Made by a program: the position numbers and the translations under genes
Part shown: positions 56,667 through 64,000 of the stretch, one piece after another
Layout: every line of letters starts with the position of its first letter
Position numbering within the stretch: position 1 is the stretch's first letter
The notes under the pieces: generated by a model
Database searches by the model: none
The model's input: only the letters and a program-made list of their open reading frames with translations
Told to the model about the DNA's origin: nothing
NCBI RefSeq assembly: GCF_015776785.2
Contig: NZ_LFMD02000003.1
Coordinates: forward strand, 1,820,721-1,884,720
From: Kitasatospora sp. SUK 42
GTDB taxonomy: Bacteria; Actinomycetota; Actinomycetes; Streptomycetales; Streptomycetaceae
DNA: 64,000 bases
Direction of reading: 5' to 3'

Positions 56667-59420
56667 TCAGGCGGCGCGCAGCAGCCGGAACCCGAGGGCC
56701 GGGTAGCGCAGTTCGGGATCGTCCCAGCCCCGGAAGGTGGCGCGGGCGAAGGACCGGGAGACCAGCCAGGACCCGCCCCGGACGACCCTCGCGCTGGTCG
56801 AGCCCTGGTCGGTGCCGTTGACGCTGGCGTCCGACAGCAGGTTGAGGCACCACTCCCAGATGTTGCCGTGCAGGTCGTGCACGCCCGCGGCGGTGGCGCC
56901 GTCCGGGTAGAGGCCGACCGCGACCGTCCGGCCCAGGCCGCTCTCCAGCAGGTTGGCCCGCTCGTCCTCCCAGGCCCCGCCCCAGGCGTAGCCGCCGCCG
57001 TCCCCGGAGCCCGCGACGGCGAGCTGCCACTCCCAGTCGGCCGGCAGCCGCACCTCCGTCCCGGTCCGGGCGCTGAACCAGCGGCAGAACGCGACCGCGT
57101 CGTACCAGGAGACGTTCTCGGCCGGGTGGTTGCCGAGCTTGCGGAACTGGCTCCCCGGGGCCTCGGGCCGCACCGCCAGGCCCTCGAACCAGCGCGGGTC
57201 GGCGAAGCCCCCGGGGTCGTCCAGGAAGGCCCGGTACTGGCGGTACGTCACCGGGTAGGCGGCCAGCCGGAAGCCGGGGACCTCGATCTCGCCGACGTCC
57301 CGCAGCCGGACGGATCCGCCCGGCACCTCGCACCACTGGATCTCCGGCAGCCCGTCGGCGTCCAGACCGACGCCGGGGCGAGGGTCCCCGATCTCCCACA
57401 GGCGGTCGCCGAGGCTAGCCCGGCGCTGGTGCGTGGTCGCCGCGTCGGTGGTCTCGGCCAGGATCCGGGCCGCCTCGGGGACGATGAACTTCTCGATCTC
57501 CGGGTCGAGTTCGGGATCGAGGTTGCGCAGCATCGCCTCGACCAGGACGAGCCGCTCGTGCGGCCAGAGGAAGGAGGCGGGGCGGTCGGCCTTCACCCAG
57601 TCGACGGCCGCCCGGCGCAGCTGCCGCAGCAGCGTGAGGTCGTCCTGGGTCTGCTGGATCCACTCGGCCAGGCGCGGCCAGGAGCCGAACAGCGCCTCGT
57701 GGGCGACCTCCACGGTCGGTTCGCGGTACTCGTCGTCGCTGACCACCAGCAGCCGGGCCCGCACCAGCAGGTCGACCAGCCGCGCGGTCGACGGGTCCGC
57801 CGTGAGGCCGCTCAGCTTGGCCCGCCGACGCACCGGCGCGTCCGACTCGCTCACGTCGGTGAGCTTGCGGAAGAGGGCGGGCAGCTGCTCCCGGTCGGTC
57901 TCGGCGAGTTCGTCGAAGATCTCCTCGGCCCGGGTGGCCACGGCCCCGCGGATGCCGCCGATCCGCTCGTACTCGCTCAGCAGCAACAGGCCTTCGGGGC
58001 TGGCGTGCTGACTCACCGTGTTGAGGGCGAAGGCCATCAGCGCCAGGCTCCCGGGCTCGGCCCCGGCGTCCTCCAGGATGCGCTCGGCGAGGTCCCCCTC
58101 GTACTGGAGTCCGGCGATCTCGGCCGGGCGGGTGATCATCCGGTAGAGCGCCCCGAGCCCGACCCCGCCGAGCGGGAAGGAGCCGCTGCGCAGCAGTTCG
58201 GCGAGCCGGGGGTGGTTCAGGCAGTGGGCGTAGAAGTCGGCGCGCAGGGTGACCACGACGAGCGCCCGCTCGGCCGCCACCATCTCGGTGAGCAGGCCGA
58301 CGAAGCGGGCCCGGCGCTCCTCCTCCACCCCCGAGCCGAAGAGCTCCTCGAACTGGTCGACGACGACCAGCAGCCGGGCCCAGGAGGGCGCTCCGGCCAG
58401 CGCCTCGTCGATGTAGCGCCCGACGGCCGCGGCGTCCGCCTCCAGCTCCCGGGCGGCCACCTCGGGCGTGGCCGTCCAGGGCGCCCGCCCGTGCTCGGAC
58501 AGCTGGGCGGCCAGCGCCAGGAAGGGGTTCCCCTCGATCTCGGCCGGGGTGAAGCGCAGCGACCGCCAGCTCTCCGCCCCGGGGATCGCCCCGGCCCGCA
58601 GCGCCGGCATGACCCCCGCGTTGACCAGCGAGGACTTGCCGATGCCGGAGGCCCCGATGACGGCGAGGAAACGATGTCTCTGATCGCCGAGCCGCTGGAT
58701 GATCTCACTGGTCTCGTGCTCCCGGCCGAAGAACACCAGGGATTCCTCGTCGGTGAACGGCCGGAGCCCCGGGAACGGGGAAAGGGAGAAATCGCGGCGC
58801 GATCGGGAGCCCGCTTCCAACGTCAACTCCTCATCCATGATCTCTTTGACGATCAACCGCAGGTGGTTCTCCACCAGCGGCCGGAATTCGCTGAGGTCGG
58901 CGTACTGGTTGACGCCGACCGGAATCCCGTTCGCGGCATCCGTGATCTCGGCGACGAAGGCGTCCACCAGCTCCTGCTGGGACCTCTTCTGCTCGAATTC
59001 GGGATCTTTCAACGAGACGAACAGATCGGCGGTGCGCTTGTAGAGCAGGACCTTGGGGCGCCCGGTCCGCCGTTCGGCCTGAACGGCGTCGAAGAATTCC
59101 CATTCCGTTCCCGAACGGTACGCACGATCATCGTCCGAGAAGGCGGGTACATGCGGAGGCGTACCCATACGGCTCCATAGAACGATGACCACGATATCGC
59201 ATTCACTCGGCCGCGGAAGCCCCCGATTGACCGCCTCCTGCGGCGGCAGCGAGGCGAACAGCGGCACCCCCGCGCCCGGCCGGTCCCAGGAGATCTCCTC
59301 CATCTCCACCAGACCGCGCAGGAAGGCGTCGTAGGGCAGATCGCTGATCACCTTGCGCAGCGCCGCCCGCTCCTCCCTGACGTCCGACGGCGAGGACAGG
59401 AACACTCGAATGTGTCGCAC
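56667..59420 (-). CDS. DUF4062-like / STAND NTPase / formylglycine-generating-enzyme (SUMF1) fusion
   Basis: 917 residues in three parts. Residues 1-200 start RHIRVFLSSPSDVREERAAL and resemble DUF4062 (a TIR/deoxyribosyltransferase-like fold). Residues 215-660 are an nSTAND1-type NTPase: SPFPGLRPFTDEE, Walker A GASGIGKSS (256-264), Walker B LLVVVDQFEELF, and an LRADFY sensor segment, then a helical region. The C-terminus (about 690-917) is an FGE-sulfatase/SUMF1 domain with YPVTYRQYRAFL, NVSWYDAVAFCRWF, GNIWEWCLN, RVVRGGSW and GFRLLRAA. This modular form is typical of NTP-dependent conflict or signalling proteins. GTG start with GGGAGG. The 5' 600 bases look less GC-rich than the flanks, hinting at transfer. 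Confidence 0.87.
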   Translation of the reverse strand: MRHIRVFLSSPSDVREERAALRKVISDLPYDAFLRGLVEMEEISWDRPGAGVPLFASLPPQEAVNRGLPRPSECDIVVIVLWSRMGTPPHVPAFSDDDRAYRSGTEWEFFDAVQAERRTGRPKVLLYKRTADLFVSLKDPEFEQKRSQQELVDAFVAEITDAANGIPVGVNQYADLSEFRPLVENHLRLIVKEIMDEELTLEAGSRSRRDFSLSPFPGLRPFTDEESLVFFGREHETSEIIQRLGDQRHRFLAVIGASGIGKSSLVNAGVMPALRAGAIPGAESWRSLRFTPAEIEGNPFLALAAQLSEHGRAPWTATPEVAARELEADAAAVGRYIDEALAGAPSWARLLVVVDQFEELFGSGVEEERRARFVGLLTEMVAAERALVVVTLRADFYAHCLNHPRLAELLRSGSFPLGGVGLGALYRMITRPAEIAGLQYEGDLAERILEDAGAEPGSLALMAFALNTVSQHASPEGLLLLSEYERIGGIRGAVATRAEEIFDELAETDREQLPALFRKLTDVSESDAPVRRRAKLSGLTADPSTARLVDLLVRARLLVVSDDEYREPTVEVAHEALFGSWPRLAEWIQQTQDDLTLLRQLRRAAVDWVKADRPASFLWPHERLVLVEAMLRNLDPELDPEIEKFIVPEAARILAETTDAATTHQRRASLGDRLWEIGDPRPGVGLDADGLPEIQWCEVPGGSVRLRDVGEIEVPGFRLAAYPVTYRQYRAFLDDPGGFADPRWFEGLAVRPEAPGSQFRKLGNHPAENVSWYDAVAFCRWFSARTGTEVRLPADWEWQLAVAGSGDGGGYAWGGAWEDERANLLESGLGRTVAVGLYPDGATAAGVHDLHGNIWEWCLNLLSDASVNGTDQGSTSARVVRGGSWLVSRSFARATFRGWDDPELRYPALGFRLLRAA

Positions 59421-59466
59421 CGGACCCCCTCCCGATCTGCGGTGACCGTCCGTGGCCTTGCCCGTC

Positions 59467-60276
59467 TCAACCGAGCCCGCGCGCGAAGGACTCGCACCAG
59501 TCCGCCGCCGGCAGCGCGAACGGCGTCATCGGCACCGCCCGCCCCTCCCCCACGTCCAGGTACCACGCCCGTTCCCCGTCCCCGTCCGGGACTTCGAGCC
59601 CCTGGCCGGGCCCCGCCCCGTCCAGCACGATCACGTGCCGGAAGAAGCCCAGACCCTCCGCCACCGTCAGGTCGATGTTCGCGAAGCTGTTGCACCAGGT
59701 GATCAGGTGGAGCGAGTTCGCCGGCCCCTCCCGCAGCAGCCGCCCGAACCTGGCCGCCCCCGGGTTCGCACCGTCCTCCGCGTACGCGCCCCGCGAGCGG
59801 ATCCCGTGCGCGGACTGCAGCCCGCACAGGAACAGGAACTTCGCCGGACTCGGCGCCCCCGGCTCGCCCCGCCTGGTCAGCTCGTACTGGAAGTCGCTCA
59901 GCGTGGTCATAGCGGTGTCCGTGGCCCGCTCCAGTTTCACCGGCAGCGGCAGCGCCATCGCGGCCTCGCCGAACACCCGGGCGCCCTCGCTCCCGTGGAA
60001 GTCCATCACGCTGAACGGCGGTGTGGTGTACGCGCTCCCGCGGTCCGCGGCACCGGTGACCTGCGTCGCGAGGTCGAACAGCATCATCACCAGGATCCCG
60101 AGCGCCGCCTCCGCGGACCGCCCGACCACCAGCACGTGCCCGCCGCCCGCCCCGAACTCCAGCCTCAACGCCCCGCCCGAGGCCTCGTCCACCCCGACAC
60201 AGGCGCTCAGCGGACGCCCGGACTCGTGCCGCCGGAAGAACCCCGCCCCGTCGCCCTCGACCCGCCGCACCCGCAC
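59467..60276 (-). CDS. FtsK/HerA-like protein with a degenerate P-loop
   Basis: A 269-residue protein, 46 bases upstream of and co-directional with the STAND gene. GGHVLVVGRSAEAALGILVMML has the place and shape of an FtsK-type Walker A region, but the GxxGxGKS consensus is lost. Later segments LHLITWCNSFANIDLTVAEGLGFF and HVIVLDG resemble the C-terminal FtsK strand with its resistant-loop region. It is probably an ATPase-fold adaptor rather than an active translocase. The assignment rests on pattern only. GTG start with GGGAGGG. If the operon is real, it is the partner of the STAND protein. Confidence 0.5.
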   Translation of the reverse strand: MRVRRVEGDGAGFFRRHESGRPLSACVGVDEASGGALRLEFGAGGGHVLVVGRSAEAALGILVMMLFDLATQVTGAADRGSAYTTPPFSVMDFHGSEGARVFGEAAMALPLPVKLERATDTAMTTLSDFQYELTRRGEPGAPSPAKFLFLCGLQSAHGIRSRGAYAEDGANPGAARFGRLLREGPANSLHLITWCNSFANIDLTVAEGLGFFRHVIVLDGAGPGQGLEVPDGDGERAWYLDVGEGRAVPMTPFALPAADWCESFARGLG

Positions 60277-60289
60277 GCGGCCCTCCCGT

Positions 60290-60465
60290 CACCGACCACC
60301 CTGCCCGCTCCACCAACGGTCTACCACCCCCCGCCACCACCAAATCACCCTCCCCGCCCCAGACTTGACCCCGCACGCCGCCCCCGCACCACCACACAAC
60401 CCCACCCCCCGCCACCACCACCCCCCACCCCACCCCGAACCCGGGTACGGATCACCTGCGAACCT
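60290..60465. other. C-rich, low-complexity strand-asymmetric tract
   Basis: About 175 non-coding bases almost free of G on the plus strand, built of CCACC, CCCC and CACCAC runs. The minus strand therefore has many G-runs of three to six. It separates the minus-strand FtsK-like gene from tRNA-Thr. Open frames here are composition artefacts. Confidence 0.8.
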
Positions 60466-60505
60466 GTGTAGACTGGCCCGCGTTGCCACCACACACGGCA
60501 ACGGT

Positions 60506-60582
60506 GCCGCCTTAGCTCAGTTGGCCAGAGCAACGCACTCGTAATGCGTAGGTCGCGGGTTCGAATCCCGCAGGCGGCTCCA
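60506..60582 (+). tRNA. tRNA-Thr (anticodon CGT)
   Basis: Acceptor GCCGCCT (60506-60512) pairs with AGGCGGC (60572-60578). The anticodon stem ACGCA/TGCGT encloses CTCGTAA with anticodon CGT, which reads ACG (Thr). The T arm GCGGG-TTCGAAT-CCCGC is canonical, and CCA is encoded (60580-60582). I see no copy of the 3' end elsewhere that would mark an integrated element. Confidence 0.96.
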
Positions 60583-60585
60583 TCG

Positions 60586-60619
60586 AGAACCCCGGGTCGG
60601 CACCACGGCCCGGGGTTCT
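60586..60619 (+). terminator. Terminator of tRNA-Thr
   Basis: AGAACCCCGGG (60586-60596) pairs with CCCGGGGTTCT (60609-60619), an 11-base perfect stem with a 12-base loop directly after the tRNA. Confidence 0.85.
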
Positions 60620-60739
60620 GTCGTTCCCGCGGGGCGTTTGCCGGGCGGGGTGCGGATGGTTTTCGCTTCAATCGATCACCGGTACGACGTTACGATGAGC
60701 GCCCCTCTGCCACCCTCCTCCCTCTCCCCGGAGTGCACC

Positions 60740-61390
60740 GTGTTCGGTGTCAACAACCTGGCGACGTACGTCCTCGGCGCCCTCGTCATCGTCCTGCTGC
60801 CCGGCCCCAACTCGCTGTACGTGCTGTCGGTCGCCGCCCGCAAGGGCGTCCGGACCGGGTACAAGGCGGCGGCCGGGGTGTTCACCGGCGACCTCACGCT
60901 GATCAGCCTCACCTCGCTGGGCGCCGCCTCGCTGCTGAAGGCCAACCCGGCGGTGTTCGCGGTGGTCAAGTTCGGCGGCGCGGCCTACCTGCTCTGGATC
61001 GGCTTCGGGATGCTGCGCGCCGCCCGCCAGCTGTGGCGCGAGCGGCGGGCCGAGGCCGACCCGGCCGCCGAGGCGGCCCCGGAGTCCGTCGAGCGGCCGT
61101 TCCGCCGGGCGCTGGTGATCAGCCTGCTCAACCCGAAGGCGATCCTCTTCCTGCTCTCCTTCTTCACGCAGTTCGTCGACCCGTCCTACGGGCAGCCCGC
61201 GCTGTCCTTCGCCCTGCTCGGCGGCGTCCTCCAGACCTTCAGCGTGCTCTACCTCTCCCTGCTGATCTTCGCCGGGACGACGCTGGCCACCGCCTTCCGC
61301 CGCCGCAAGCGGCTCTCCGCCACCCTCACCAGCGGGGTCGCCGTCCTGTTCGCCGGCTTCGCCGCCAAGCTGGCCGTCTCCTCCGCGTAG
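60740..61390 (+). CDS. LysE/RhtB-family (LeuE-like) exporter
   Basis: A 216-residue membrane protein with about six TM helices. FGVNNLATYVLGALVIVLLPGPNSLYVLS is the LeuE/RhtB N-terminal signature, with the conserved PGPN; FGGAAYLLWIGFGML and NPKAILFLLSFFTQFVD follow as in the family. It exports amino acids such as leucine. GTG 60740 is chosen: GGAG lies seven bases upstream and homologues begin at this MFG-V/I position. The upstream ATG 60695 would add a Pro/Ser stretch with no match. It converges with the hydrolase gene, leaving ten bases between the stops. Confidence 0.9.
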   Translation: MFGVNNLATYVLGALVIVLLPGPNSLYVLSVAARKGVRTGYKAAAGVFTGDLTLISLTSLGAASLLKANPAVFAVVKFGGAAYLLWIGFGMLRAARQLWRERRAEADPAAEAAPESVERPFRRALVISLLNPKAILFLLSFFTQFVDPSYGQPALSFALLGGVLQTFSVLYLSLLIFAGTTLATAFRRRKRLSATLTSGVAVLFAGFAAKLAVSSA

Positions 61391-61400
61391 GACGACACCG

Positions 61401-63017
61401 CTACCGGTCGCAGCGCTGATCCTGCTCCGGGGCCTCCCCGGTGAGCAGGAAGCGGTTGACCGCGCCGTCCACGCAGGCGTTGTGCCGCCCGTACGCGGTG
61501 TGGCCGTCGCCGTCGTAGGTGAGCAGCCGCCCGGACTCCAGCTGCCCGGCGAGCGACCGGGCCCAGTCGTACGGGGTGGCCGGATCACGGGTGGTGCCGA
61601 TGACGACGATCGGCGGGGCGCCGGCGGCACGGATGGTGTGCGCCGCCCCGGTGGCCTTGACCGGCCAGTAGGCGCAGGTCAGCGCCATCCACGCCATGCC
61701 GCGCCCGAAGTGCGGCGAGGCCCGCTCGAAGTCCGGCACCGCCTGCTGGACGTCCGCCGGCGAGCCGAACGGGGCAGGCAGGTCGAGGCAGTTCACCGCG
61801 GTGTTGGCGAACATCAGGTTGGGGTACGTGCCGTCCTCCTCGCGCCCGTAGTACTCGTCGGAGAGCTCCAGCAGGCCGGTGCCGTCGCCCGCCTTGGCGT
61901 CGGCGAGCGCGGTGCGCAGCCTGGGCCACAGGAAGTCGGCGTACATGGACTGGATGACGCCGGTGGTCGCCTGGGCCGCGGTGAGCCGGCGCCCGTCGTC
62001 GCCGCCCGGCAGCGGGTTGGCGTGGACGGTCGTGAGCAGGGCGGTGAGCTGGTCGCCGACCTGCTGCTCGGTGCGGCCGAACGGGCAGTCCTCGCGCCGG
62101 GCGCAGTCCTTGGCGAAGGCGGCCCAGGCGGTCTCGAAGCCGCCGGCCTGGGTGCGGTTGCCGGTGGCCGAGTCGAGCGCCGGGTTCATCGCGCCGTCCA
62201 GCACCAGCCGACCGACCCGGGCCGGGAAGAGCCCGGCGTACGTGGCGCCGAGGAAGGTGCCGTAGGACTCGCCGACGAAGTTCAGCCGCTCGTCGCCGAG
62301 CAGGGCCCGCAGCACGTCCATGTCGCGGGCCGCCTCGACGGTGCTGAGGTGGCCGAGCGCGGGCCCGGCCTGCTGCCGGCAGCCCTCGGCGAACTCCTTG
62401 TCGGCGGCGACCAGCGCGTCGATCGCCCGCTGGTCGCCGGGGGTGAGGTCGACGGCGGCGTAGGCGTCCATCCGCTCGCCGCTCAGGCAGGTGACGGGGT
62501 TGCTGCGGCCCACCCCGCGCGGGTCGAGGCCGACCAGGTCGTACCGGGCGCGCACCCCGCCGTCGTACGTCCGGGCGGCGGCCTCCAGGTACTCGATCGC
62601 CGAGGCGCCGGGCCCACCCGGGTTGAGCAGCAGGGAGCCGATCCGGGCCTCGGAGGAACCGCCCGGGACGGCCGCCGCCCGTGCCGCCGCGAGGGTGAGG
62701 TCGCCGTCCCCCGGCCGGTCGTAGTCCATCGGCACCCGGAAGGTGGTGCACTCGAACCCGTCGTCGCAGGGCTTCCACGCCGGCCGCTGCCCGTAGTACG
62801 GCGCGAGCGCGGCCGGTACGGCGGCGGGCAGCGGCTCCAACGGGGTGACGGCGGCGGCCTGCGCAGTCGGCCCGTGGGACCCGCCCGAGCCCGCCGGGCC
62901 CGCCGAGTCTGACGGGGCCGCACCCGGCGCCCCGGACGACCCCGCGCTGCACCCGGCCGCCAGCATTCCGGCCGCCAGCGCCGCGGCCGCCACCCGTACC
63001 CGTCCGAAGACCCTCAT
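61401..63017 (-). CDS. Secreted lipoprotein alpha/beta-hydrolase, TAP-like (tripeptidyl aminopeptidase family)
   Basis: A 538-residue hydrolase. A lipoprotein signal (VRVAAAALAAGMLAAGC, lipobox Cys23) is followed by a Ser/Gly/Pro linker. The catalytic domain shows the oxyanion region LLLNPGGPGASAIEYLE, nucleophile elbow GESYGTF, and a C-terminal TAP-like domain with TTRDPATPYDWA (Asp) and DGDGHTAYGRH (His). Streptomyces homologues release N-terminal tripeptides or hydrolyse esters at the cell surface. ATG 63017 is chosen over the longer frame because the signal peptide starts there and GGAAGGGAAG precedes it. Confidence 0.9.
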   Translation of the reverse strand: MRVFGRVRVAAAALAAGMLAAGCSAGSSGAPGAAPSDSAGPAGSGGSHGPTAQAAAVTPLEPLPAAVPAALAPYYGQRPAWKPCDDGFECTTFRVPMDYDRPGDGDLTLAAARAAAVPGGSSEARIGSLLLNPGGPGASAIEYLEAAARTYDGGVRARYDLVGLDPRGVGRSNPVTCLSGERMDAYAAVDLTPGDQRAIDALVAADKEFAEGCRQQAGPALGHLSTVEAARDMDVLRALLGDERLNFVGESYGTFLGATYAGLFPARVGRLVLDGAMNPALDSATGNRTQAGGFETAWAAFAKDCARREDCPFGRTEQQVGDQLTALLTTVHANPLPGGDDGRRLTAAQATTGVIQSMYADFLWPRLRTALADAKAGDGTGLLELSDEYYGREEDGTYPNLMFANTAVNCLDLPAPFGSPADVQQAVPDFERASPHFGRGMAWMALTCAYWPVKATGAAHTIRAAGAPPIVVIGTTRDPATPYDWARSLAGQLESGRLLTYDGDGHTAYGRHNACVDGAVNRFLLTGEAPEQDQRCDR

Positions 63018-63185
63018 CCGCTTCCCTTCCACAACAGACGACCCACCCCGACCCGACCCAACCCAGACTGCCCCGGCTGCCCGACCACCGCCCCCGCAGC
63101 GGGCGGAAGGACGAGTGCGGAGGAACGCCCGCTGCCCGGTACCCACCCCGGGTACCGGGCAGCGTAACGGCCGCCCGACCGGCGT

Positions 63186-64000
63186 TCAGGACGCCTTGGT
63201 CAACGCCTCGGACAGGAACTGCGCCGCCTGTCGGACCAGCCGCAGCCGCTCCCGGTCGGGGGTGTAGTCCTGCACGTTGTCCGAGACCTTCACCTCGGCC
63301 TTGCCCGCCGAACCGGACCCGGCCTTGAGCGCCCCCTGGAGCTTGCGGGCCGCGTCCAGCCCGGCGGTGTCGGCCTTGGCGGCGGCCAGCAGCAGCTTGA
63401 CCGTGCTGCCGGCCGGGGCCTCCGCGCCGGTCTGGGCGAGCACGGCGGCGTCGTAGCGGCCGGAGACGGCCGCGGCCACGCCGTACAGGTCGGGGCGGGC
63501 CAGCCCGGCCGCGGCCGCGCACGGCGCTCCGCCCTCGACGCCGAGCGCGCCCCAGGAGGCCGGGCCGGGCGGCAGGATGCGGAAGGAGGTGGCGACGGTG
63601 GTGCGCAGCGCCTCGTCGTCGGCGACGGCGGCCGGGGCGGCGGCGACCAGTTCGCAGGGGTGCGCGGTGCCGCTCGGCGCCTCGGGGGCGACCAGGATGA
63701 ACGGCCGGGAGCGGCCGGTCTGCAGGGCGGCGCCGATGCCCTCGAAGACGTCCGGGACCTCGGCGTCGGCGGTCCTGCCCGGGGTGGCGGCGTGCATCAC
63801 GACGACCGGGAAGCGCGCGTTCGGCTCCTGGGCGTACTGCGGCGGCAGCCAGATCCTGATGTTGCGCGGCTTGCCGTCCGGGCCGGGCACGGCGGACTGG
63901 AGCAGTTCGCCGCCGGCCGGGTGTCCGACGCTGTCGAAGCGGCTGGCCGCGGGCTGCGCCGCGGCGGCGGACTCCGGGGCCGCCGGCGGTGCGGCCTGCT
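63186..64000 (-). CDS. Esterase-fold (alpha/beta-hydrolase) protein, partial, runs off the right edge
   Basis: The C-terminal 271 residues of a protein whose start lies beyond the window. RFDSVGHPAGGELLQSAVPG and NIRIWLPPQYAQ resemble the esterase-D/enterochelin-esterase fold (typically sheet, then VWLPPGY). The elbow, normally GxSxGG, reads ALGVEGGAPCAAAAGL, with Glu for Ser, and no GH motif is seen near the end. It is probably not a functional hydrolase, or it uses the fold for binding, as mycolyl-transferase relatives without activity do. An Ala/Pro-rich segment lies at the visible N-terminal end. Confidence 0.65.
   Translation of the reverse strand, partial: QAAPPAAPESAAAAQPAASRFDSVGHPAGGELLQSAVPGPDGKPRNIRIWLPPQYAQEPNARFPVVVMHAATPGRTADAEVPDVFEGIGAALQTGRSRPFILVAPEAPSGTAHPCELVAAAPAAVADDEALRTTVATSFRILPPGPASWGALGVEGGAPCAAAAGLARPDLYGVAAAVSGRYDAAVLAQTGAEAPAGSTVKLLLAAAKADTAGLDAARKLQGALKAGSGSAGKAEVKVSDNVQDYTPDRERLRLVRQAAQFLSEALTKAS

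Noticed and set aside
60506..60582. tRNA-Thr as an integration site of a mobile element
   Set aside because: No integrase gene, no second copy of the tRNA 3' end and no plasmid-type genes are visible in the window.
1..64000. CRISPR arrays, insertion sequences or transposases
   Set aside because: The only regular repeats are the 11-bp operator arrays, short 18-bp tandem repeats and the NRPS module duplication; no spacer pattern and no transposase motif were seen.

Overview
The window is very G+C-rich DNA (by eye well above 70%), with dense same-strand operons, frequent ATGA/GTGA start-stop overlaps, GTG and TTG starts and near-total G/C third positions. The gene content (SARP activator with a TTA codon, MMPL exporter, NRPS/type II PKS genes) points to a Streptomycetaceae chromosome (Streptomyces or Kitasatospora). 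I cannot name the species or the product.

Layout. 1-8.24 kb is chromosomal flank: a partial minus-strand gene, a UBP zinc-finger protein, a kinase-like/flippase-like membrane fusion, a small acidic protein, an AhpD-like protein, an RsmC-like methyltransferase coupled to a SpoU/TrmH RNA methyltransferase, and a two-gene ABC transporter. 8.3-53.3 kb is a large biosynthetic gene cluster. Its left arm (8.36-16.13 kb, one operon) has a KASIII, a BtrJ-like ATP-grasp ligase, a BtrK-like PLP decarboxylase, a free carrier protein, a KASIII remnant, an acyl-CoA-dehydrogenase C-domain remnant, a full acyl-CoA dehydrogenase and an Sfp-type PPTase. An MMPL exporter, an orphan LuxR protein and a SARP activator follow. 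The core has three dimodular NRPSs: one on the minus strand (C-A-T-C-A-T-TE), and on the plus strand an SbnA-like Dap gene, C-A-T-E-C-A-T, C-A-T-C-A-T-TE and MbtH. The right arm (44.26-51.33 kb) is a reducing type II PKS set (ACP, KS, CLF, KR, phytoene-desaturase-like oxidoreductase, MaoC dehydratase) plus the SbnB-like partner for Dap. A NarL-type two-component system closes it.

Working model (inference). The type II PKS makes a polyene or related unsaturated acyl chain, which the starter C domain of the plus-strand NRPS couples to a peptide. The two A domains of that enzyme carry the same pocket code. Thr and an aliphatic residue follow on the next protein. The minus-strand NRPS adds a Gly-like and a hydrophobic/aromatic unit and has its own TE, so the locus encodes two chain-terminating proteins. 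The BtrIJK-like set would supply a decarboxylated aminoacyl-carrier unit.

Regulation. Five arrays of a heptamer close to GCGTCAG, spaced exactly 11 bp and always reading toward the gene, precede the left operon, the minus-strand NRPS, the sbnA-NRPS operon, the PKS operon and maoC. This is the layout expected of SARP operators and defines a coherent regulon.

Right flank (53.4-64 kb). A minus-strand pair encodes a PEP-synthase/PPDK-like protein and a short ThiC-like radical-SAM protein. Next come a DUF4062-like/STAND NTPase/formylglycine-generating-enzyme fusion with a degenerate FtsK-like partner (a possible conflict system), a C-rich tract, tRNA-Thr(CGT), a LeuE-like exporter, a lipoprotein TAP-like hydrolase and a partial esterase-fold protein.
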